From Pardosa pseudoannulata (taxonomy: Eukaryota > Arthropoda > Arachnida > Araneae > Lycosidae), in assembly GCA_032207245.1 (NCBI GenBank), contig CM063505.1, positions 179,737,558 to 179,801,557 on the forward strand: DNA of 64,000 bases, read 5' to 3'. The translations under genes and the position numbers were made by a program. Under the pieces are notes generated by a model. The model was not told where the DNA came from, ran no database searches, and saw only the letters and a list, made by a program, of their open reading frames with translations. Each line of letters starts with the position of its first letter. Position 1 is the first letter of the stretch. Positions 14,749 through 27,500 of the stretch are shown here, in pieces.

Positions 14749-17700
14749 TATGCCAATAAAAGGTTTGTTGAAAACAAAAGCAATTTCAGCACTTATGTTA
14801 ATCAAATTCTGTTTAAAATAACTACATGACATTAATGAATTGAATGTTCTGGCACCTATGCTCCAGCAGCAAAAAAGCCCTCTATATATAGCAATTAAAA
14901 CAACAAATTTTATTTTAAGATATATGACCATGCCTAAGAGTACATTCTTTAATTTTTTATAAGATACAACGATTTTGAGGTAATGAAATTTTGAAGTAAA
15001 ATGAATATTTTTTCAACAACATAAAAAAATATTACTAGAAATATTACTAGATATATCATTCTTTCATATTGAAAAATTTAATTAGATACAGAACATATAT
15101 ATTATTCATAAAAATAACATAATTACATTTATACATCTGCAATTTTATCTGCCTGGTATTAATACTTTAAAGACAAAATTTGTTGAGGGAATATGGATAA
15201 AAAAAACTTTAATTGTATAAAAAAATTAATCAAGGGTAATTTTTAAATTCAAACAAATTATATAGTTTAGCAATGTGATAATTTAAATAGTTGAACGATT
15301 TTTAGCATATGTTGTTGTTGCTGCTTCTAATGTCTCTTGAACAAACCAAACTTGTAAGCCAAATACTACTCTATTTAAGGTGAATGTTGTGTCTTTCAGT
15401 TTGTTGAACACCACTAGAGTGAAAGAAAAGTGAATCCTCATAATTTAGAAGCAGGATCCAAGCAGAAAACCCCCAGTCTTGGCTTGCCCCTCTAGAAGTA
15501 CTGCTTAGTACATGCCCCAGTTACCATTAGTGAACATGATGATTTTTAGCTCAGGCCTTCAACTTACAACCCTCTGGTCATAAGGTCCTGAGCTACTGGG
15601 ACTCTTATACAACATACAATTAATCATGTGATATCTTAATTTGAGAGAAAAATTATTCAAAAGGACACAAGGGATATGTTTAAATAATGTAGGCACAGTA
15701 ATAGATAAATGAAATATTTAAGGGCATGACATCATAGTGTTAAAATAATAGGAAAACCATAAAAATTATGATGTACTCTGTGATATCACTAATCACTTTG
15801 AAAACACTTTTGCAGGTTTTTGCAGGTTGACATTATAATTTTCAGCTAAATTATAATGTCATAAGTTATGATCAACAAATTTATTGACTCTAATTAAATG
15901 TGAAAATAATGTTTAAACTAATGAGATAAACACTTTTTTTAATGCAAGAAGAAACAGGTTTTAAAAATTCTCAATTAGCCAGTATTTATTGCTCTTTTAA
16001 ACAAAAATACCTTAGAATTGGGTCAACAGTTTAGGAAGAAATTTGATATACACATACATACATCTATAAAATTTTTCAGCTTATGAACAAGAATGAGATT
16101 TAAATCTAAGTGGAGAGTAAGAATCATAACTTCATTAATGATGCTTAGTAATAAAATAATTGATCATTTTTTTTTTTTTAATTTCCATACACCAATGCAA
16201 AACAAACTATTGAAAATAAAAATTACTTGATATTTCAAACTTACCATCACATAACCGAAGAGCTGGGCAAATATTATCAGGTTTTAGTTCTTGCTGAAGG
16301 ATTTGAATCAATGCATCAACATTAGTGTTGATAAAATTTGTACAATCATCTCTGAGAGATTGGGGTACAATGCTGCAAGCTTGATCCAGAAGATCTTCAA
16401 GTTTTTGCTAAAAAATTTATAAATTATTAATTAACAGTCTGCATTTTCTTAGTTAAAAATAATCACTAAAAAAATAAAATACCTAATTAATAGAAAAATA
16501 TTACAGCTAAATATAAGTTAACTTAAATAATAAAAAATATACTCAGTATAGGAATTAAAATCCCAGATCTTTTTTCTTCATTAAATTGCAAATATGATTA
16601 TTAATAATATACTGGTATCTGTTTAAGGAATGCAGCCCTAATTTTTATTAGATGTTTATAATTTCACACTGTTCTTTAAAGCTAATTTTGAAAAAAAAAT
16701 TAAATGACTAATAAATAGTTTAATTTGTATTTCACAAGCTAGTCTACAATTGCATATAAAGGAAACAACTTGTGATCATACAATACTTTTATTATCCTAT
16801 GGCAAAAAGTTGAAGATACAGATTAAACACTCTATCTGGTTTTTAAGAGAAAAAAAATTATATATATAAAGTCTGCCCCCTTTTATAAGGTTTAGACTTA
16901 ATTTACTGTGAACTTGGAAAGATAAAATACTTAGTGTGACCTAATAGAGGAATTGAATTTAACAGATATATTAGGAAATCAATCATCAAAAAATTGTTAC
17001 AAAAGCTAGTTATGATATAGACAAATAAATTTATAATTCCTTGAATTTTTTTAAAATAAAAATTACAAAATAAAATTTAGTAATTTTATTATATTTAATT
17101 TAATAAAAGAAATAGAACAATATATCTATGTTAAAAAGAAACTTTATAGATTAATTAAAGTATTAATATTTTTTAAATAGCTTAAGGATTTAAAAAATTG
17201 TAACATTTCACAAAAATTGTTAATTTTTTTTGCATGATAGAAGAAATATATAAAAAAAATTGAAAATGTTTAAAATTATTAAGTATATTGATCTGCACAC
17301 AAATAAACATGAATAAAATCTTACTTTGGTAGCAGGGTCATTTAATTCATTTTCAACTTGAGTCATTGCATCTTTACATAAGTCACAAAATGGGCCATTC
17401 TTTGCACTTGGCATAACTTTTACTTTGAGTTCTAAATACATACAAATAATTAATCTACTTACAAATCTAACGACAGCTCTTAATTACACATCATTTTATT
17501 AACATAATAATAATAATGCCTTTTTAAATGCTATTCTTAATCTGACTATTAACTAAATAATCTGTATTACCACATATTTTTTTATTATTATAATCCACCA
17601 CAAAATCTTTCCTTTGAATAGTTTCTAAAACCTGAACTTTAAGTTACAGTTAGAAGTACTGTCATGATCAGGATTGGCAAATTTTTGCCAGGGTAGAAGA

Positions 17701-20700
17701 ACAGCAGGAGAAAATAAAAATAAAAAACTTATCCTCATAAAAACAGTTTTTGCCACCAAAAATTATTAGTATTTTAAAATTACACTAGAATTACTTTAAA
17801 TTATAATTTCATGAAAAAATACAAAACAATTTTACTTGCACAGTGAAAATGCTGCATTAAAAATTGCAATTTTCCTGAAACAGGATAGAATTTCTAAAAT
17901 ATGCATGAAAGTGATTATAAGAAATTGATCCTGCTACTTCTTAAAAATAAATAAATAAATAAAAATATTGATTTTACAGTTTTAGAACATACTTTTCCAC
18001 TAATGTTACTCAATCAGTTAGAGTTTACAAATAGTAAAAAAGTATTTCATCTGTTTATGATATTTCAAAGAAATTTTGTGACCTTATTACATATTTACTT
18101 CCTTTTTTTAGGGTGGGGTGGGATGGGACAACACAAAGTTAAAATATTTTACATAATGTAGCAATTACTACTTTAAATAAAATAAATATACCATTTGTTT
18201 TATTAACATAAAAATTCTAAATTGTATTAGTATTTAAAAAAAAAATATTAAATTAATCATTGCATTTTGAAAATATTCTTTAAGTTAAACATTTTCTAAA
18301 GATTTTCATTAAAGATTTGTCTGCAATATTAAGTAAAGATTTTATAAAATACACAATGAAAATGAAAATTCTATTCAATTCATTCCCTTTTAAGATTGGA
18401 TTTTTACCATTTTTTTGCCACTATCCCAGCAAAAATCCCTTTTTGTAAGAAAAAATTAAATATGGCCAAAATTAACAAATTTTAATTGAATAAAATAAAA
18501 CTCATTAAAATATATTACCCAAAAGAAACTAACTTTATGAACTATTTAATTTAAACATGCATTCAAAAGCAGCAAAACTCTTATAAAACAGAGAATACTA
18601 AAGTTATTTTATTATAGGAGTAAAGTTTGTTTGATACTCATACTATTATTTTCATTTTTTTCTAAATGAAAACGTTGCATTCTACTGAATTACAGAAATT
18701 TTTAAACAATCGTTTCTACAATATTATTTTTCAAATGCTAGTAGTGAAGAAAAGATTTTACACTAACCAGATTTTCCATCTTCGAGTTCACAGACTCTTG
18801 TGAATTCACAAATGTCTTCCAATTTTACACCTTGAGAAATTGTATGTTGTATTTTTAAGGAGTAACTGTTCAAAAAATCTGTACATTCCTGTGGGAAATC
18901 TTTTACCCACCTAGTGCACATGCTATCCAAAGATTTTTTTACAGCATCCTGTAAAAAAGATGATACATATGTATGCTATTTTTAAAAATAACTCTTTTAT
19001 AAACAAGTTAGAAACCTGAAAATAGATCTGATAAAACTTCTATGAAAATCTACATCATATCTACTAAAATAAACTCAAAGATTCAAATACATGGATTTGT
19101 CAAAATTTCTAATTATTAATTTAAAATTTATGGATTTGTCAAAATTTATTTTTACATTAGTTTAATCCTTTAACTGGTAACTTTTTAACAGAAATGTTCT
19201 TATAAAAACATAAATTTTTTTTTGCATAGTCGAATACAAAACGCAATATGACAAGAAAAAAAATTTTTTTAAATAAGTAATAAATTAAAACAATTTTTCT
19301 AATTTATAAGTACAGTAAAAACTCTTAATAATATGTGTATTAATGGATGGAATAAACATAAAATTGAACTGGGGACGTGAAAGAGGTGGATTTTCACATC
19401 AACTTCAATAAAATTTCTAGTTATTATGAATATTATAAATTACTTTACACAAAAATCCTGGTTACATAAAGAATTTGAAACTAATTTTGTGTAAAATCCA
19501 TCTCTAGTATCTCCATATTTTTTCTCTTTTTTTAAAAAAAAAAACTTTTGACAATTCCGAATTGTGGATACCCTCTACTTATCACCATTTAATTTGAGTT
19601 CTACAAATGGTGTTAGTCTTGCAATATAGAAACAATCAGTAAAACTCTGATGCTCTATGTGTAAATGATCAAATTTTTAGATACAAAGAAGATCTGCAAC
19701 ACAAGGATACAAAAAGGTTAATACTTTAATAATTATCTCAAATTTGTGAATTTGATATAGTGATACGTTTAATGACACCCTACCTCACTTCTGTCTTGTT
19801 TAAGGTCTTGTTCCAAATAGAAAGAAATGGCTTTACAGAATGCACATTCGGTATCCTTTTGGAATACTATTTGTGGATGAATATACTTTTCCAGGGGTAC
19901 AGGAGAAGCTAATTAATAAAACTGATAGTTAGAATTTAAGAAAAACTGAAATATAAGAATAAGAATTTAATAAATTTCATAAAAATTATATATGTAGAAA
20001 TAATACAAATGATTATAATTATCATAATACAATGAAAGAATTTTTATAATAAACAACACAAAGAGATACAATGAATAAAGAAGTGATAAGATTTGAATAA
20101 CTAAAACAACAGAGCTAATACTGCTGATTATTTTTAATATCAAAATGACAATAAACTGGGTCAAGGTCACAGATTAAAAATATGTTATAGAAGTTTATAA
20201 AAGTAGAATCATTCCATTTCTAAGTTTCTATACTTTCAAAGCTATATTTTTCACAAATTCACTAATATATGTGCAATATTTAGTAAACTATTTAGATGTG
20301 AGAAAACCCTCTTTTATGAAGTGTGATAATTTACTTACACAGGCATAAAAAAAGAGGGGAGGATGGCAATTTTAAAGTACTAGTCACTTGTAAAAATATT
20401 GTTTATCACTTATGAATTTTTATTATTCACTAAAGAATCAAAAGTACTAATTGAATAAAATCACTATTGATGCTGTCTCTTTCACCAAATAAAACCTTTT
20501 ATATCATTTTTTTCATATAACACTTAAAACATAATAAACTTGTTGTTAATAACTAGTTGCTAATTTTCAAACGAGGATGAGAGTATTATCCCACATTCAC
20601 ATGATGATGGCAATAGTGGTTACAAAACCAAAACTTTTAAAATGTAATAGTACAATGCATTTAATGTGTCCATTAAAATAAATATAAACACTCCCAGAAG

Positions 20701-21475
20701 CAATTTAAGCATGCACTTTACATCCAAAATTTTTTGTGTGATTTTAGAGATCATTAAATTATTTCTCTGGCATGTTAGGACAAAAATGAAGTGCTTATAT
20801 ACTACTACAGTCAATGTGTATTTCAGTTAGTTTTTGTATAGAAGAAATTTTATACATATATGTATATACTTCATCTAGATAAATAAGATAACATGAGCTA
20901 AAAGTGAAAGAAAATTACTAAGGCTTGAGAGTAAATGTTAAACTTCCAATGAAATGATTGTACATTTTTTTCCCTCATTTGCTATCAATACTCAATAGAG
21001 ATTACTTCATAAATTAAAAATTAGAAAGGTTGCTAGTACTAATTTCCAATTTCAGTGTTGTGCACTCACACATAGAATATGTAGACTAAATGTTTTGATT
21101 TGATTTTGTTGCACATGATTTAGAAAAATAGTAATTCTACTTTCTGTATTTTTTAGTTTTTATACTTTAAAAGAAAATTTTACTAAAAATAAATATTTAC
21201 TTTTATATAAAAGACTTTGATGATAAGGTAAATACACAGAAATTTTATTTTCTGAGTGATATGTTGCATGGCTTGGAAAGCAAAGGTCGATTTTTGCAAC
21301 ATGAGGGCCTTTAATGGGGCACTTTTTGATTAAAATCAATTCTGAACAGCTACAAAAATTAATGTCAGGAGGATTCAAACTGGCAGATTCCATTACAAAA
21401 AGGCAGCTCAATACTCACAAAACCCTTATCTTGTTTTCATGCATTAAGCTTTATTTCAAATCTAAATAAGAATTA

Positions 21476-21527
<52 letters not shown>

Positions 21528-24500
21528 AGTAAGATATAAAAATATAAGATACTGTTGATACACAAAGCTTCAGAATAATTCAGAAAAGAGTAAGTCAAAG
21601 TCTTGACAAAATTCAATCTCTAAACATAAAGCAGGTGAAACAATAGGGTAAAAACACAGATTGAAGAGTTATACTAATAACATGAAAAAACAATAAGGCT
21701 ATGCAAATTTTGTGAAAAGATAATATATTACTACACTTTTATATAAATGGCAAAAGATTTGCTAAATTGCTTTTTAATTTTTTTAACAATAATGTATTAC
21801 CTATAACTTAAAATACAGTAGTCAACTCACATTAAAAACCTACTGCTTTAACTTTTTGATATCCGTTTTGACACTTATTTTAAAAATTTAAAACATGTAC
21901 TTGTTGATACTTCCTTAATAAAAGTAACACGAAACTTACAATATGACATGTAATTTCTCAGTGAAAGAAATGTTTGAAGTATAAGTTAAACATAAGTTTA
22001 AAACATAAATATATATATATATATATATATATCACATTTGGGTATCAAAAACGAAAGGGTATTTATTTTAAAAGGTAGAGGGATATGTACAAGAGACGAA
22101 AAAACATTTTCAATTACAGAAAGTTAACTTAATTACACACAAATACTTTAAAATAAATTCTATTATCAAAAAAAGATGCAGGAATAGATATAAGATTAGA
22201 AAGCTAGACAGAGTAAAGAAATTAGGCAATTCTCAAACAAAGGAAAAATGATTTATATGAGACATATGAGATTTCCTCAAACATACAAAATAGGACAATA
22301 ATGGCAAAGCTAATAAAAAACAAATGAAATTACATTTGAGACTTTTAGAATCCTAAATTAGTATAATTTTACCATTTATACTTTAAAAATTGATACAGGT
22401 TGATATATTCTCATAAGCTTGGAAAATAAAGAATTCTAATTATTGATAGAATGAAAGTTAAAAAGCTATGAATGAATTTGGAAAGTAAGTAATGAATTAG
22501 AATAACCAAATATTTTTACTTTATTAGCAAAAAATCACAGAAGACAGAAAGTACAGAAATCAAATTCAATGTTGGTAAGTCGAATTCTTTTACACAATAT
22601 CAGCAAATGATACATTTTTTTCAAAACATGCAAAAATTATCACAGATAGTTCAATATTTCAACATGAGATAAAAGTGTTTAAACAAATATCTTACGGAAA
22701 ATGTCGTTAGTTTCAACCATAATTTTTTTGTTAGCAACACTTGCAGGAATAAGCTTTATTAATGGATGGTAAACATTTTTGGGAATAGCAACTGCAGGTT
22801 GTAATTTCATCATGGGAACACTTTTTCGGGCTTCAATTGCAGGAATCAATTTGATCAGAGGTATCTGAGAACATTTTTCATTGTTGCAAAGTCCTATCAA
22901 AGTACACATGCCTTTTGTGTCCTGTATAAAAAGAAAAGAAATAGATTGTGATTAAAGTAATATAAGTATAAAAGATATCGTAAAAGATATAAGAACTTAA
23001 TCCAATCAATAACTACAAAAACTGAAAAAATTAGGAAAAAACCTACTATATTTTAACATTACAAATTAACTATATGTATTGAGCTAGTAGTGTAGTTAAG
23101 TAAACCTGAAGAAAAAAAAATGTTTAAAAAACGGTATGCAAAATGGCATTAAAATTTAAAATTATGCATATATTAGTTATAGAAGATCAATAATATTTTC
23201 TGGCTGGGCAAAAGGAAAATCTTTCAAATACCTAATAAAAACAGGATCACCATAGAAAAGCAAAATATAGATAGTTATGCAAATCAAATTCAAACAAAGA
23301 TTATGGTTGTGTTAAAATAGATGTGGATAGGGAGCTTCAAGAGTTTTTCTTTGAATGAAATCTAATTTGTAAAATTTCTTGTATTGCTTATTGCTCTATT
23401 TGGTTTTTACTAAGAAATAAGCATGGAAGATTTTATATCAACTTTATACAGAAGTCTCAGAAATTGTATATAAAATAAATGGAATAATATAATTAAAAAG
23501 TAAAATGTTTCCATAAGATTCTCAAGAGCAATTAACTATATTTTTGAAATAAGTATATCTTACCAATTTTCTTATGTAATCAAACAGCATGTCATAGTAA
23601 TCATTAACAAGAGAGGTGCACTAAAAAAAATAAAAGGAATTGATAATGCTTATAAAATAGTAGATTAAATTTAAAAAAAAAAATAAATAAGACTGTCAAA
23701 GATTTACCTTATCAGAGAAGCTTCCAACATGTTTACAGAAATTAAGTAAGGCAGTCCTGAATTCTTCCTAGAATAACAAGTACAATTTAATAAATAATTC
23801 ATTTAGCTAATTAATTACATTATAATAGAAATAAATAAAATACTAACAGCTTAATTTTTTAAGCTTCTAAGAAATCTGAGTACTTATAAACAACTGAACA
23901 AGTCAAGTCAGCCATAAAGTTTAAAAGTGAGAAAAAAGTAAAAAAGGAAAGGGGTTGAAATTATTTTGAGCTAGTTATAAAATTAAGAGCTTAAATGCAT
24001 TCTTAGTCACATAACTGCCTAAAATTCAATTAAAAGATCTAAATTGTGGGAAAACAAATTTTTTATAAATAAATACTTTTCATGGATGTAATTTACAATT
24101 ATTGAACCCAGAGCAGATCATTTGCAAATTATACAAACATTTAGTAAAACATGTATTTATGAAATAAAAATGCATGATAAATCATACTTACTACAGTAGT
24201 GTTGGTGGTCACCAAATCTTTAATATGTTGAAGAACATGTTCACAAAATTCACAAGTTAATTCATCATTAAATCGAGTCACTTCCTACAAATGACACAAA
24301 AATACATAAAACAAAGGGAAAAACGATATAACTGATTTTTTGTCCTCATAAAAATAATAAATTCACTATTTCATTATTAAAATCAAGCCTCATAAATTAA
24401 GAAGTCAAAACAAAGGAGACTAGACCAATGTATCTTTTTAAATATAGCAGTAGTGTTCATATATAAAGTTAAAGAGGGCTCTATTTCAGTTTTACAAATC

Positions 24501-27500
24501 TAATAAAAAGCCAGACCATATTTACATAGTATACATAAACTGCTTTTTAAATTAATTAAATAAATTGGTACACAATTCCTTAAGTGATATAATGCACAAA
24601 AATAAACCATGATTAAAAGAAAAATATCGTACAAAATAATTATCTTAAAACTCTTTATAAAATTAAAATATGATACAAATGCATTTATAACATGTAAAAC
24701 ATCTAACTAAGATGCCAAATTTGTTACAGACATCTACAGATGTTCTGTAAAATGATGACTAGTAAACTGTGAATAATTTGATTTTACTAAATTCACCATT
24801 AAATTTTATCAAAAATTGAAACTAGACAGTAAGTAGTGTGGATATTATGATTCTGTTAATTGTTTCTAAAACTCAATTATTAAAATTGATCTAAGCTGCA
24901 TTTATAATGCTTCTTTCATTTCAAATAATTTTAGTTCTCCTGCAGCTTCAACAATAAGTATCATTTCAAAAATTGATGATCTATCAAAAAATATTGTAAA
25001 CTAGCATATAGCCGTCATATGACGGGATTGGTAAAATTTTTAATTTTTCAGAATTGTAAAGAACCCTATGAGGCAGGTAAAAAAGTGGTTTGTTTTTTTG
25101 GCTGAGAATTAACCTTTCAACAAAAATAATGGATTAAAATTATCACATATGTACTCAATCTATTATTTAAGTCAAATAAAAAAGAAAATTATTTATGTAA
25201 TAGCTAAGTTTAGTGATAAAACGTATGGAAATATTGCAGAAAATAATCTAAATAATTTAAAATAAGAAATGATAAAATGAATAGGTTAAAGGAATGACGT
25301 CATAAGGCTAGAAAAAAATTGTTATTTTTACCTATTTATTATGCGATAAATTGATAAATTTAATCGCTTGCTCTTAAAATGGGGCTTGATATAATTGCAT
25401 TTGATCCTGTCGTATTATTTGTTTTTAATTGTGATGTGGACTGTATTCTCGTAGTTTAAATGAAGACTCGAAGAATCTTATCAATACATAAATTTATTAT
25501 TACTGCTTTATCGGGTAATGTTGAGAGCGCTTAGCTTGCATCCCGCTGGGTCGGGGAGCGTTGTGCTAATGTGAATTACAGGCATTTCACCACACCAACA
25601 TTGTGGCGCTGTAGTTGAATCTCCAAGACGGAACAGCATTAAATGCTCAAAAAGGGGACGGGGTGGATTTCGAACGTTTTACAGAGGACAGTATTTTTCG
25701 CTGTGATACGAAACCTATACATACCAATTTACTTCAGAATTGGATCAATATTTTAGGAAAAGATAAACTTTACTCGCTTTGAATTTTGTAAACCCTAACT
25801 CCTCAAAAATCCAATATAGATGTGTGTATCTATTCCAGATCCACCCGCTTCAAAACTTTGAGGTCAGACGGGCAGATAACTTAGGCTATTATTACATTAC
25901 GAGAAGAAAGTTTAAGGATACACAACATAAAATGTTTATGTGGCCAGGGACTTGGTAAAGCAATGCGTGAATTTAATAAAATAAAAATAATAAAAATTAT
26001 AAAAAGGTAATAAAATGGTAAAATTTATTTTAAAAATAATAAAACGACTTTTAAAATAATAAAACAACTTTCGGAATAAGAATTTAAAAGAAAAAGCAGA
26101 AAATATTAAATTTATTAGACATTAAAAAAAATTGGCTGCGTCGGGATAGAACCGTCAACCCGAGAAGTACGACGGATATTCTGCCAAACGTACAACACCT
26201 GCCAATTGAGAGCGAACTAATTAGAGTATATGAAGGTTTAAGTAGAAACAGTCCAGAAATTTAGATATTACTCTCTGCCTTTGCCATTCTATCAAGAATG
26301 AATTTTGTAAAGAATAAGAGGAAGGATAAGGCTTGAAATAATAGCATTAAACGTTCGAAAAGGGGATTTCGAACTCGCTTTCAATTTTGCTAACCCTAAC
26401 TCATGAAAAATCCAATATGGATGCTGGTATCCATTCCAGGTACAACTGCTTCATAAATTCACGGACAGACAACTTAGGCTATTATTATATAGGGGATAAA
26501 TGGATTAACAAAATAAGCATGAGAGCCACACTTAACTCCACAAAGAGCTCATTTGTCCATAAAAGAAAATAATAAAGCACATATTTTTTAAACTGCAAGT
26601 TTATTTTTTTATATAAATATAACACAGATTGAAATTACACTATAAAAACTAAGCCTCTATTATGTCCTTAATTTCTTTAGAATAAATTTATTATTTTAAG
26701 AAATTATCAATTTGAAAAATTACCAATGTATTAATACACAAATAGCTAATAAATTGAATTAGCTGAAGAATTCTCAAGTCTATGTTTTATTATTTAAGAT
26801 CAATTTCATTAACACCAACAGTTTAAAAGCTACTTTAAAAATATATTACTATTCTAACAAAGTGACTCTGACTCACATACTCTAGTTATGAACACTAATT
26901 ATAATGATGCAAAAGCATGAAACATACAGATTTTGACCCGAATAAACTGCATACAACAGATCTATAATCATATGTGTTTTACTTACTTTTGGATCACACA
27001 CTTTGGGACAAACTCCAGCAGAACTACACATAGTTTTAGCATCCTACAGAAAGAAAATTATTTTTGTGTTAAAAGTTTACACGTACAGTATATAGAATTT
27101 TAAAATTTTCTCTATGCAAAAAATATGACAACATATCAAAATGGATTTTGAAAATATATACTCACAGTGTTGATGACATAAGAGTACAAAACCGGGAAGT
27201 AAGAATCCATAATCATATCACACTGAAATAGAGAAATCACTAAATACAATCATATTAAGGTAATTAGGATAATTTGCGATTGGGTAGAATTACTTATATA
27301 CATATTTAAAATTCTATTTTCAAAGCACATTAATAACTTCCTATAACAAACTCATCCACAAAATAAGGAAAAAAGAATTATGAAATAATTATAATAACTT
27401 GCTTTAATTAAAAACTTTTTTATGCCTTACTAATTAAGAGACATTACTGTCTAAAAGAACATTTTCTTTTAATATTTGGAAGGGGGATAAAAATTCAGAA

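Noticed and set aside
26128..26205. A functional tRNA gene
   Set aside because: A and B boxes are present but the acceptor stem does not pair and the context is a repeat island; a SINE head is more likely.
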